In this document: positions 8,997 to 15,956 of the stretch, one piece after another | Position numbering within the stretch: the first letter of the stretch is position 1 | Layout of the letters: each line of letters begins with the position of its first letter | DNA from: RGIG9060 sp036307825 | GTDB taxonomy: Bacteria; Spirochaetota; Spirochaetia; Treponematales; Treponemataceae | Length of the DNA: 64,000 bases | NCBI GenBank assembly: GCA_036307825.1 | Contig: JAXJWW010000104.1 | Location: 10,768 to 74,767, forward strand | Direction: 5' to 3' | The notes under the pieces: model-generated | Told to the model about the DNA's origin: nothing | Seen by the model: only the letters and a program-made list of their open reading frames with translations | Database searches by the model: none | Position numbers and translations under genes: made by a program

Positions 8997-9098
8997 ATGA
9001 CTTGTGAAATGATTATTAGTTTAGTAACTTGTGTTGCAACTATAATCGGAACAGTTGTAGCTCTGCTTTCTTACCTAAAAAAGAAAGATAAAGAGTAA
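8997..9098 (+). CDS. Small hydrophobic toxin-like peptide (type I TA candidate)
   Basis: The 33-residue peptide begins MTCEMIISLVTC, forms one hydrophobic segment (residues 5-27) and ends in the charged tail KKKDKE. That is the layout of Fst/TxpA/holin-like membrane toxins. The Shine-Dalgarno GGGAGG is near-perfect, 6 nt from the ATG, but is predicted to be sequestered. The gene has its own promoter and is opposed by an antisense transcription unit that meets it at a shared terminator. This context, not sequence homology, carries most of the argument. It is well below usual gene-calling size and could be missed in standard annotation. Confidence 0.65.
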   Translation: MTCEMIISLVTCVATIIGTVVALLSYLKKKDKE

Positions 9099-9188
9099 AA
9101 AAATAAAACCGCCATAGTCCTCGAAACTCTTGGCGGTTTTTAACCAACAACGTGGAGATGACCAAATTGAACTTTGGCATTTCCTCTT
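9098..9188 (-). ncRNA. Candidate antisense antitoxin RNA
   Basis: A minus-strand promoter (TTGCAT, 17 bp, TATATT; 9222-9194) should start an RNA near 9188. It would run about 90 nt and end at the hairpin 9132-9105 plus ATTTTTTT. No open frame is evident. Its 3' half is complementary to the terminator end of the toxin mRNA. Its 5' end copies the toxin leader (GGAAATGCC-AAGTTCA, then GGT and TCTCC), including an anti-Shine-Dalgarno UCUCC that could bind the toxin ribosome site in trans. Existence of the RNA is predicted, not shown. Confidence 0.55.
9105..9141. terminator. Bidirectional terminator shared by toxin mRNA and antisense RNA
   Basis: AAAACCGCC (9105-9113) and GGCGGTTTT (9132-9140) form the stem. 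Five T follow on the plus strand and ATTTTTTT on the minus strand, so convergent transcripts can both end here, as in Fst-type par loci. Confidence 0.75.
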
Positions 9189-9193
9189 TTTTT

Positions 9194-9222
9194 AATATAC
9201 ACCTACTTGCGATTTAATGCAA
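9194..9222 (-). promoter_or_regulatory. Promoter of the antisense RNA
   Basis: On the minus strand: TTGCAT (9222-9217), 17 bp, TATATT (9199-9194). The -35 box lies inside the remnant copy of the ltaE 5' end. Confidence 0.55.
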
Positions 9223-9262
9223 GTCTATTTTTATAATCACTATCAAATCGTAATTTATTCAT
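9203..9262 (-). pseudogene. Remnant 5' end of ltaE
   Basis: Starting at ATG 9262, the frame gives M-N-K-LRFDSDY and then a stop after 19 residues. The intact ltaE begins M-S-I-LRFDSDY. At DNA level 9232-9265 matches 8792-8825 at 29 of 34 positions. This is best read as the original ltaE start, cut off from its gene when the toxin-antitoxin cassette and a second ltaE 5' end arrived. It overlaps the end of the upstream flavoprotein gene. Confidence 0.7.
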
Positions 9263-9815
9263 ACTTTGCATTTATTTCATTTATAGCATCTGCCATAATT
9301 TTTTCAGCATCAAATCCATCTACATCAAGCATCTGTGCAAAAATCAATTCTGTTTCTTTAATTCCAAAATAATCTTTACATAGACTTTCAATATAGTTAT
9401 AAGAAAAATCTGGAATAAATTTTCCACCAGCAGTTGCAACATAATAAAGTTTTTTTGCCTTACACAATCCAACAGGTTTTCCATTTTCACCAAATTTTGT
9501 AACAAGACCTGTAACATAAATATTCTCGATAAAAATTTTTAATATTGCAGGAAATGATAAATCCCAATGAGGTGCAGAAATTACAATCTCATCAGCAGTT
9601 GAAAATAAATTTGCCAACTTAAAAATTTCATCAGAAAAATTTTCTTGATTAACAAGTTCCGTTCGTTTTTCAATCATGGCTTCAGAATAAGGAGATAAGT
9701 TTTCATCTTCTAATTTTATTTCAATAATTTCATCATTAAATTTACTAAGTAAAACTTTTGCAAGCTTATCGGTTCTAGAAATTTTTCTAACACAAGCATT
9801 TACATATAAAATCAT
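9255..9815 (-). CDS. Flavodoxin-fold NAD(P)H:quinone/azo reductase
   Basis: This FMN-dependent oxidoreductase of about 186 residues resembles the AzoR/NQO1-like family, which moves two electrons from NAD(P)H to quinones or azo compounds. It begins MILYVNACVRK (phosphate-binding strand-loop), has ISAPHWDLSFPAILKIFIEN near residue 85, which packs on the flavin, and YVATAGGKF near 125. The ATG at 9815 is preferred over a TTG 6 nt upstream: an extended -10 (TGaTATAAT) ends 6 nt before it and no Shine-Dalgarno is present, suggesting a leaderless mRNA. The physiological electron acceptor is unknown. Confidence 0.82.
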   Translation of the reverse strand: MILYVNACVRKISRTDKLAKVLLSKFNDEIIEIKLEDENLSPYSEAMIEKRTELVNQENFSDEIFKLANLFSTADEIVISAPHWDLSFPAILKIFIENIYVTGLVTKFGENGKPVGLCKAKKLYYVATAGGKFIPDFSYNYIESLCKDYFGIKETELIFAQMLDVDGFDAEKIMADAINEINAKYE

Positions 9816-9888
9816 TTTCAAATTATATCACATTTTTTGTAATTAAACTATTTATTTCAACAAAAATATGATGTCTAAAAAATTTTGT

Positions 9889-9955
9889 CATGCTGAACTT
9901 ATTTCAGCATATACTACATATAGTAAATAGATTCTAAAACAAATTCGAATTGATA
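9889..9955. repeat. Intergenic palindromic repeat, degenerate copy
   Basis: Begins TGTCATGCTGAAC, contains TTTCAGCAT and AGATTCTAAAACAAATTC, and ends GAATTGATA. The same elements occur in the same order at 55462-55554 (TGTCATCCTGAAC, TTTCAGAAT, AGATTCCGAAATAAATTC, GGAATGACA). It lies in the gap between rtcB and the flavoprotein gene. This copy has lost part of its pairing. Confidence 0.6.
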
Positions 9956-10029
9956 CATCTATTTAATTTAAAACAAAAAAGAGATTTCTCATAAAGAAAA
10001 ATCTCTTAAAAAATTTTTATAAAAAAAAT

Positions 10030-11259
10030 TTATTCGGCCGCCTTAAAATTGTAAATCGGTTTAATGATTTTTACAATTTCGGCAGTTTCACCAATATTTG
10101 CAACAATATCATCCATTGTTTTGTATGCCATAGGAGCTTCGTCTAAAGTGTCTTTGTTCACCGTACTTGACCAAATTCCAAACATCTCTGATTTAAATTC
10201 TTCTAAATCAAGAGTTTTTTTAGCTTTCATTCGGCTCATAACACGGCCTGCTCCATGTGGAGCGGAACAATTCCAATCTTCGTTGCCCTTACCAATACAA
10301 ACTAAACTTCCGTCTCTCATATTGATAGGAATTAAAAGTTTTTCACCTTTTTTGGCACTTACGGCCCCTTTTCGCAAAATCATTGCACCCTCAGTTTCTG
10401 TATCGATATAATTATGAATCGTTGTAAACTGTTCAATTATATCTTCTTGCTTTATATGAAGCCCGATAGAAATTGATTCAATCATTGCCTTTCTGTTTAC
10501 CTTGGCAAAGTGTTGCATAATTTTCATATCGTTGATGTAATCTTCAAAAAGTTCACCGCTAACATAAGCCAAATCTTTTGGAACAGAAGTGATAACTTGA
10601 GATTTTAACTCTGCAAGTTTTTCTTCAATTTCAGATTCTCTTCCTTCAGCTTTTAAAGTTGCAATTAATTTTTCGCAATCCTTTTTTGAATTTTGATTTA
10701 ATTGCAACCATGCTTGTTCTTGATAATAATTTGCAATTTCAAGTCCAGCGTGACGACTTCCAGAGTGAACAACGATATATAAATTTCCTTCATCATCTCG
10801 GTCAGCTTCGATAAAGTGATTTCCACCGCCCAAAGTTCCAACACTAAGCCATGCTCGGTATTTATCATATTTTCCGCGAACCTTGTCAAAGTTTACAGTT
10901 TCACCCAGAGCATGTGGGAACTTTCGAATATCCCGACCACAAGGAATATTTTTGCGAATGATTTTATCAAGTTTTGCTGGATCAAAATTTTTGCTAACTT
11001 CACTATCAGCACGAATTACTAAAGTTTCCATTCCGCAACCGATATCAACGCCAACAAGGTTAGGAACAATTTTGTCGCCAATGGTCATTGTAGTCCCGAT
11101 TGTGCAACCTGCTCCAGCGTGAACATCTGGCATAAGACGAATTTTTTGTCCAGAAGTAAATTCTTGGTCGCATAAAGTTTTTATTTGCTCTAAAGATTTT
11201 TCATCAATTACATCTGTAAAAATTTTTGCTGTATTATAAATTCCTTCAACAGTTTTCAT
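10030..11259 (-). CDS. rtcB: RtcB-family RNA ligase
   Basis: RtcB joins RNA 2',3'-cyclic phosphate or 3'-phosphate ends to 5'-OH ends using GTP and Mn2+. The 409-residue length is typical of the bacterial form. Metal ligands are visible in MPDVHAG (His47), GVDIGCGME (Cys75), GGGNHFIE and VVHSGSRHAG; the guanylated histidine is in SAPHGAGR. GGAGG precedes the ATG. It lies 39 nt after a small XRE regulator on the same strand, so the regulator may control RNA repair here. No RtcA cyclase or RtcR is present in the window. Confidence 0.95.
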   Translation of the reverse strand: MKTVEGIYNTAKIFTDVIDEKSLEQIKTLCDQEFTSGQKIRLMPDVHAGAGCTIGTTMTIGDKIVPNLVGVDIGCGMETLVIRADSEVSKNFDPAKLDKIIRKNIPCGRDIRKFPHALGETVNFDKVRGKYDKYRAWLSVGTLGGGNHFIEADRDDEGNLYIVVHSGSRHAGLEIANYYQEQAWLQLNQNSKKDCEKLIATLKAEGRESEIEEKLAELKSQVITSVPKDLAYVSGELFEDYINDMKIMQHFAKVNRKAMIESISIGLHIKQEDIIEQFTTIHNYIDTETEGAMILRKGAVSAKKGEKLLIPINMRDGSLVCIGKGNEDWNCSAPHGAGRVMSRMKAKKTLDLEEFKSEMFGIWSSTVNKDTLDEAPMAYKTMDDIVANIGETAEIVKIIKPIYNFKAAE

Positions 11260-11298
11260 TTTAAATCCTCCATAAAAAAATCAATTTGCATTTTCACT

Positions 11299-11637
11299 TT
11301 ATGCAGATTTTTTGAATTTACATTTTTGACATGTTACAAAATCTTTGTTCATACAATTTGCCGCGTGGTCTGAACAACAAGTTTCAATTTCCACAAGAGA
11401 ATAGCAAATCAATTCGTCTAAAGCCACGCTAAATAATCTTGCAAGGACAATAAGATTATCTACTGTAGGAATACTTTTACCACTCTCCCAAGCATAAATT
11501 GCCTGTGGATAATCGAACCCAAATAAATCTTGCAATTCATGGACGGTAAATCCATTTTCTTTTCTGAGGATTTTGATTTTGTTACCAGTTTGTTCTGGAT
11601 TAATAACTGGTTTTAAGATGTGCTTAACAGTCTCCAT
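11299..11637 (-). CDS. XRE-family regulator with Cys-rich tail
   Basis: The 112-residue protein has a Cro/C1-type helix-turn-helix at about residues 18-75 (NKIKILRKENGFTVHELQDL, then AIYAWESGKSIPTVDNLIVL). After it comes a cysteine-rich tail: CC, then C-MNKDFVT-CQKC, five or more Cys and a His, which could bind a metal or sense redox state. GGAG lies 9 nt before the ATG. It overlaps the end of the upstream small gene by 25 nt and precedes rtcB by 39 nt. Control of rtcB is inferred from position only. Confidence 0.82.
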   Translation of the reverse strand: METVKHILKPVINPEQTGNKIKILRKENGFTVHELQDLFGFDYPQAIYAWESGKSIPTVDNLIVLARLFSVALDELICYSLVEIETCCSDHAANCMNKDFVTCQKCKFKKSA

Positions 11638-11864
11638 TGGTTTTTTCTCCTTATTGCAAAAAATTTCATGGCTTTAATTTTTAGTCCTTTTAGCCATGTG
11701 CTGTTTTGTCCATTAAATTTTATAAATGTAGGAATCACGCTTTTAAGTTGCACTTCTTGCATGTTGTCATTCTCACATGTTTTCATCGCATCAATGAACA
11801 ATATAAAATCTGATTTAACTACATCTCTTTCTGTTTTAGGATTACCAGCAAAATTTGCGAACAT
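11613..11864 (-). CDS. Small protein of unknown function, first gene of the rtcB unit
   Basis: The 83-residue frame begins MFANFAGNPKTERDVVKSDF and ends basic (KFFAIRRKNQW). AAGGAG lies 7 nt before the ATG, one of the better ribosome sites in the region, and this is the main reason to accept it. Its 3' end overlaps the regulator gene, allowing coupled translation. No family is recognised. It could instead be a short leader peptide. The opposite strand is also open here but lacks a ribosome site. Confidence 0.5.
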   Translation of the reverse strand: MFANFAGNPKTERDVVKSDFILFIDAMKTCENDNMQEVQLKSVIPTFIKFNGQNSTWLKGLKIKAMKFFAIRRKNQWRLLSTS

Positions 11865-11884
11865 ACGCGTTCTCCTTCATTAAG

Positions 11885-11962
11885 ATTAATGGATGCCAAC
11901 GGCACCAGTGACAAAGTCACCACATAAAATTTTTTGCGTCAGATACACACCAACTAGACGCT
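11885..11962 (-). promoter_or_regulatory. Structured 5' leader of the rtcB unit
   Basis: Read on the minus strand, the leader contains three short hairpins in a row: GCGTC...GACGC with a 16-nt loop, GTGAC-TTT-GTCAC, and TGCC-GTT-GGCA, ending just before the AAGGAG ribosome site. A TTATAATG -10-like sequence lies upstream, near 11975. The arrangement suggests an RNA-level control element. It matches no riboswitch class I recognise. Confidence 0.4.
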
Positions 11963-12049
11963 AATTTGTTTTACATTATAATAATAACTAATATTTTTTT
12001 GTTTGTCATTAAACTTGTAGTTTAAAATAAAATTTTTTAAAACAAAAAA

Positions 12050-12087
12050 AAACTCCAACACAAAACTTTATTCGTGCCTGGAGGTTT
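12050..12087 (-). terminator. Terminator after the ybaK-like gene
   Basis: On the minus strand AAACCTCCA and TGGAGTTT form a stem with one bulged base and a 17-nt loop, followed by a long T run. Confidence 0.65.
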
Positions 12088-12108
12088 TATTTTGCAAAAT
12101 ATTTCTTT

Positions 12109-12579
12109 TTATTCAATAATTTTACAAACATCTATCCATTGAATAAAGTTTGAATATTTTTCTAATTCTGGAATAGTAAACTCAATAGCAGAATTTGAAC
12201 TTCCACAGGCTGGAAAAACTGTTTCAAATCTTTTTAAAGATTCATCAAGATAAATTTTTACACCAGAATTTACTGCGAAAGGACAAACACCTCCAACAGC
12301 ATGGCCTATCAAAGTTTCGGCTTCATCAAAAGAAAGCATTTTTGCTTTGGCTTTGAAAAAAGATTTGTATTTAGCATTATCAATTTTTGTATCCCCTGCT
12401 GTAACAATTAAAATTACTTCATCTTCCACATGAAAAGAAAGTGTTTTTGCAATTCTACAAGGTTCACAATTTAGAGCCTTTGCTGCAAGTTCAACAGTTG
12501 CACTAGAAACTTCAAATTCTAAAATACGATTTTCAATTCCAAAAGATGAAAAATATTCTCTTACTTTTTCAATAGCCAT
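12109..12579 (-). CDS. YbaK/ProX-type aminoacyl-tRNA deacylase
   Basis: This 156-residue single-domain protein belongs to the YbaK/INS editing family, which hydrolyses mischarged tRNA such as Cys- or Ala-tRNA-Pro. The active-site lysine sits in RIAKTLSF near residue 44, and the substrate loop GHAVGGVCPFAV is near residue 92. AGGA lies about 9 nt before the ATG. It is 16 nt downstream of an exported-protein gene on the same strand. Which mischarged tRNA it clears is unknown. Confidence 0.85.
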   Translation of the reverse strand: MAIEKVREYFSSFGIENRILEFEVSSATVELAAKALNCEPCRIAKTLSFHVEDEVILIVTAGDTKIDNAKYKSFFKAKAKMLSFDEAETLIGHAVGGVCPFAVNSGVKIYLDESLKRFETVFPACGSSNSAIEFTIPELEKYSNFIQWIDVCKIIE

Positions 12580-12595
12580 ATTTTATTTCCTACTC

Positions 12596-13567
12596 TTAAA
12601 ATGAATATGCGTAACTAAAAGCAATTCTTTCAAACCACCATTCTCGACCATTATAATCTAAGTTAAAGTTTGTAGCAGAACTTCCTTTATCACTAGAAAA
12701 TCCTCGTCTACTTGAAAATCTTGTTTGAATTGTTAAAGAATGATTTTCGTTAAACTTCAGAATACAGATAGGATTTATATTAACACGCATAAAAGATGGA
12801 TTCCAATCTAAATATTTTGCATCAAAACTTGCTTCATCATAATATCCACTTAATTCAAATTGAAGACCAACAGTTTGTAAAACAAGTGGCATCTGATACC
12901 CCAAAATAATTTGAGAATAATAATTCCAGCCATTTGCTTTTTCACCACTTGCTTGCCAAATCCATGGAGTTCCATTTTCAACGCCAGTTAATCCTGTGTA
13001 CAAAATATCGTAAGAAGCTTGCATTACAACATGAGTCCAATCTCCAGGAACAATTGCCCCTACATCAAATTGAAATAAATTTGATAATCTAAATTCATAA
13101 AAGTAATTTTTAAAAGGAGTTAAACTTTTATATCCATTTTCTGCTGAATCTAAATCTCCCATTCCTTTGATGCCAATAAAATCCCAACCAGTTCCGATTT
13201 TTGCACTTGCTGTGAATTTTAAAAATGCAATTGGAGTAAATGCAACAAAAAACTGAGGCATTAAAGTTACAGGTGAAATTTCCAAAGCAGGTGAAATTGT
13301 AACATTGTTACCTTTTACTAAAGGATTAGTTCCAAAGGGTGTTGGAATTTTGTAATCCATCTTTCCTGTAACACGAGCTTCTACAGCAGAATAAAATCCA
13401 TCGAGAGGAGCAAATCGACTTACATCATCTTGTGGAAGCCCCATTGCAACAGGCGAAGATTTTGGATAATAAGCAAAATCTGTAATCAAGATAAATTTTG
13501 TTTCTGCTTCTGCAAAAACACCAAATGTAACTAATGAAATAACCAATAAAAAAATAATCTTTTTCAT
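12596..13567 (-). CDS. Outer-membrane-like exported protein
   Basis: The 323-residue product has a signal peptide ending VTFGVFA-EAE near residue 20. The mature part is rich in aromatic residues and alternating polar/hydrophobic stretches, and ends in Phe (FSYAYSF), all consistent with a beta-barrel outer-membrane protein. No named family was recognised. The ATG lacks a Shine-Dalgarno; an extended -10 (TGtTATAAT) ends 6 nt upstream, suggesting a leaderless mRNA. The barrel assignment is inference. Confidence 0.65.
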   Translation of the reverse strand: MKKIIFLLVISLVTFGVFAEAETKFILITDFAYYPKSSPVAMGLPQDDVSRFAPLDGFYSAVEARVTGKMDYKIPTPFGTNPLVKGNNVTISPALEISPVTLMPQFFVAFTPIAFLKFTASAKIGTGWDFIGIKGMGDLDSAENGYKSLTPFKNYFYEFRLSNLFQFDVGAIVPGDWTHVVMQASYDILYTGLTGVENGTPWIWQASGEKANGWNYYSQIILGYQMPLVLQTVGLQFELSGYYDEASFDAKYLDWNPSFMRVNINPICILKFNENHSLTIQTRFSSRRGFSSDKGSSATNFNLDYNGREWWFERIAFSYAYSF

Positions 13568-13573
13568 AAGGTG

Positions 13574-13602
13574 ATTATAACATAAATCGATAAATTTGTC
13601 GT
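13574..13602 (-). promoter_or_regulatory. Leaderless-type promoter with extended -10
   Basis: On the minus strand: ACGACA, 17 bp, TG-T-TATAAT, 6 nt, ATG at 13567. Confidence 0.5.
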
Positions 13603-13646
13603 TTTAAATTTTTGAGTTTTAAGAAAATTTTTTTTGAAGAACAACT

Positions 13647-14138
13647 TTATTCAAAATAAGCCTGATATGGCACTTCTATTCTAGACTCGTCATTAAATGA
13701 AACACCGTAACTTCCTTCACTTGGAAGATTATTTCCTAAAAGAACTTTATCAAAATAAACAGTAGCATTGTACAAACCACTTACATCAACTTTTCCGTCA
13801 AAATTTCCATTTCCAGTAATTTTTCCACGAGTGATAATTTCTCCGTTAAAAATCCAACCTTCTTCATCACAATAATTTTCGTAACGAATAGTTACCAAGC
13901 CACCTAATCCACTAATTTTTGCATGATAAAAAACTTTTCCACTGATGTTCCCTGCAACTTCTTCTTTTCCAAGTTTTGCAATATTCGGCTTTTTATTTAA
14001 CAAATTTATTTTTTTATAACTTTCATTTATTTTGTGATTAAACAAAACAAAAAAATCTTTGTGAGTTATTGTTTCCAATCCAAACAATGATGAAATTAAA
14101 ACAAACATCAAAATTGATAAAAAGACTTTCTTTTTCAT
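13647..14138 (-). CDS. Exported protein of unknown function
   Basis: The 163-residue protein has a signal peptide ending SSLFG-LE near residue 20. The mature portion is glycine- and asparagine-rich with short beta-like repeats (for example ISGKVFYHAKISGLGGLVTI and GNGNFDGKVDVSGLYN), as in small surface or periplasmic proteins. GGAGG precedes the ATG. It lies in a run of three exported-protein genes on the same strand. No family is recognised. Confidence 0.6.
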   Translation of the reverse strand: MKKKVFLSILMFVLISSLFGLETITHKDFFVLFNHKINESYKKINLLNKKPNIAKLGKEEVAGNISGKVFYHAKISGLGGLVTIRYENYCDEEGWIFNGEIITRGKITGNGNFDGKVDVSGLYNATVYFDKVLLGNNLPSEGSYGVSFNDESRIEVPYQAYFE

Positions 14139-14194
14139 AAATCCTCCAAATAACTAATATAATAATAACACTTTTTGAAGGATTTATGTAAAAT

Positions 14195-14809
14195 TTAGAC
14201 AAGTTTTCTTTTTTGTTTTCTAGTATTGTTGTCTTTAAAAAATTGAATTATCTTTCCTAAACTAAATTTAACTTTTATTCCGTATTCAAAAGTATTTTTT
14301 ACTTGGTTTTTTATCACACCTTTTTGATCTTGTGGATTTACAATAAATCGATATCCTCCAAAAATATCTATCATCACAATATCAAAAAAAGACTGCTTCC
14401 ATCCAATTAGAGGATAAAGAGAAATTACACAATCTTGATTATTTTCTTCTGTTATCGAAGAACCTTTGTACATAAAAAATCCAGTTTTACATTGGCACCC
14501 AAAATAAAGCCAATCTAATCCCCGTAAAAAAGGATAATATAAAGCTTCTCCTGTAATTTCTACGGAAGTTAAAATAAGGGAAGGATTTTTCATCCACATG
14601 GTCATATGAGAAAGTCCGCCCTTTACAGCAATTCCTCTAAAAATTTCTCTCTCGTAGGTAAAGCCAATTCCCCACCCATTATTCTTTAAGCCTTTAGCTA
14701 AATATCCTGTATCAAGAGAAAAAATCTGTTTTGTATTTTGGGTCTTTGAAAAAAGAGGAAAATTTATCACAACAAATAAAAATGCGATTATAAAAGAAAA
14801 TTTCTTCAT
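14195..14809 (-). CDS. Exported outer-membrane-like protein
   Basis: This 204-residue product starts with a clear signal peptide ending FPLFS-KT near residue 21. The rest alternates aromatic and polar residues (YLAKGLKNNGWGIGFTYERE, FFDIVMIDIFGGYRF), consistent with a small beta-barrel, but ends in a basic tail instead of an aromatic residue. The ATG has no Shine-Dalgarno; TAAACT ends 6 nt upstream without a clear -35. Function is unknown. Confidence 0.6.
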   Translation of the reverse strand: MKKFSFIIAFLFVVINFPLFSKTQNTKQIFSLDTGYLAKGLKNNGWGIGFTYEREIFRGIAVKGGLSHMTMWMKNPSLILTSVEITGEALYYPFLRGLDWLYFGCQCKTGFFMYKGSSITEENNQDCVISLYPLIGWKQSFFDIVMIDIFGGYRFIVNPQDQKGVIKNQVKNTFEYGIKVKFSLGKIIQFFKDNNTRKQKRKLV

Positions 14810-14885
14810 TGTAGTAGTTTACAATATGAATGTTAAGGTTTTGTTAAAAAAGACAAAGACCCTAAACCACAATATTAAATACATC

Positions 14886-15755
14886 CTAGCTGATAACTTT
14901 TTCAAATATAAGTTTTATAATTCTACATCGTTCTTCAAAATTCCCTCGTTTGGGAGTTTCTACAGTAAAAACAAGCGGAATACCTCTATCCTTAAAGTAC
15001 ATACCAGTCGTAACGGAACCTTTTAATTTCATGTACCATTGAGCATAAAAAGCTGAATACAATAAACCATTTTTCACTTTTAGAATTACATCTACATATT
15101 CATTTTCAAGCAAAACATTTTGTTTTTTTAAATAACTCAAAATATTTTTTGCATATTTTTTTCCTTTTTGATTGTAAGCATAAAAAAATGTTCCATCACA
15201 AGTAGCTTCGTGAAAATCAATCACTAAATCATATTTTTCTTTTGTAGCTTGAGTGAGAATTTGCATTTCTTTTGTGGTTTGAGTATTCAAATCTCTATTT
15301 GGATCTGTATGATTTGAACAATATCTATAATTTCTTTCAAAACCAAAAGGATTCATAATAAAAATAAAATCAACTTGAGTATTATTAGGAATTTTAATTT
15401 TCCCTTCATTTATTTCTTGAATTATATTCTTTATCCCAAAAACTGGCGCAGGTTCATTTCCATGTAAACCACATAAAAACAAATATTTTCTCGAATCAAT
15501 ATTTTGATAACTTTCCGACTTTATATAAGAAATTTTATAAACTGGATAATCATATTTTCCAAAACTATCCTTACATTGAATATTTCCAATGTTTGTAACT
15601 GTAAAATCAGAATTTAATTCATAAACGAAGGAAGTAAGATTTTCATAATTTCTAGATTGAATAGGTTTGATATCAGCAGAAAAAAGATTGTTTGAAAAAA
15701 GTACATAAAGAAAAGTGAAGAACAAAAATTTAATTTTTCTTTTTAGATTATTCAT
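14886..15755 (-). CDS. Exported M14-family zinc carboxypeptidase
   Basis: The 289-residue protein has a signal peptide (residues 1-27) and an M14-like metallopeptidase domain. The zinc ligands are visible as HGNEP near residue 95 and the later His in the DFHE region near 182; between them lies DPNRDLN, the substrate-binding Asn-Arg. A late Glu in FTVETPKRG is the likely general base. The family includes periplasmic enzymes that trim peptidoglycan peptides. The ATG lacks a Shine-Dalgarno and is preceded by TTTACA / TAAAAT at leaderless spacing. Specificity is unknown. Confidence 0.8.
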   Translation of the reverse strand: MNNLKRKIKFLFFTFLYVLFSNNLFSADIKPIQSRNYENLTSFVYELNSDFTVTNIGNIQCKDSFGKYDYPVYKISYIKSESYQNIDSRKYLFLCGLHGNEPAPVFGIKNIIQEINEGKIKIPNNTQVDFIFIMNPFGFERNYRYCSNHTDPNRDLNTQTTKEMQILTQATKEKYDLVIDFHEATCDGTFFYAYNQKGKKYAKNILSYLKKQNVLLENEYVDVILKVKNGLLYSAFYAQWYMKLKGSVTTGMYFKDRGIPLVFTVETPKRGNFEERCRIIKLIFEKVIS

Positions 15756-15761
15756 AAAGAA

Positions 15762-15789
15762 ATTTTATCATAAAATATTTTTTTGTAAA
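15762..15789 (-). promoter_or_regulatory. Leaderless-type promoter of the M14 peptidase gene
   Basis: On the minus strand: TTTACA, 16 bp, TAAAAT, 6 nt, ATG at 15755. Confidence 0.5.
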
Positions 15790-15865
15790 TATGTATTGTT
15801 GCAACAAAAAATATATCACTTTCAACTTAATTTAATAAACGGACTAAGTAATCAAATTCAAAAAA

Positions 15866-15904
15866 ATCCCACTCCCTCTCGCACAAACAAGAAGAAAGTG
15901 GGAT
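15866..15904 (-). terminator. glnA terminator
   Basis: ATCCCACT and AGTGGGAT pair across a 23-nt loop. On the minus strand the hairpin is followed by a T-rich run. It lies about 50 nt after the glnA stop. Confidence 0.75.
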
Positions 15905-15956
15905 TATATATCAAGAACAGAAATTGTGTAGCAATTTCGAATCCGTGTGATAACTA

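Noticed and set aside
8929..9183. Reading the 17-bp inverted repeats around the small toxin gene as transposon ends
   Set aside because: They coincide with the predicted 5' ends of the two RNAs and extend into the anti-Shine-Dalgarno, which fits RNA function better. No short target duplication lies outside them; the longer ltaE duplication lies farther out.
9940..9960. Shared GATACATCTATTT-like string at 9950 and 45291
   Set aside because: Only about 11 bases are in common in AT-rich DNA, with no matching context; chance similarity.
11620..11883. 87-codon hydrophobic frame on the plus strand opposite the 83-residue gene
   Set aside because: It has no ribosome site, whereas the minus-strand frame has AAGGAG at ideal spacing. 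The hydrophobic look is an effect of reading the complement of Lys/Asn-rich codons.
14826..15026. Open frame of 66 codons on the plus strand over the M14 peptidase gene
   Set aside because: No ribosome site at a sensible distance, biased composition, and it lies opposite a well-supported enzyme gene. Treated as a shadow frame, like many others opposite real genes in this AT-rich sequence.
15930..15956. tRNA-like TTCGAATCC sequence
   Set aside because: No acceptor, anticodon or D arms can be built around it; no tRNA gene was found anywhere in the window.
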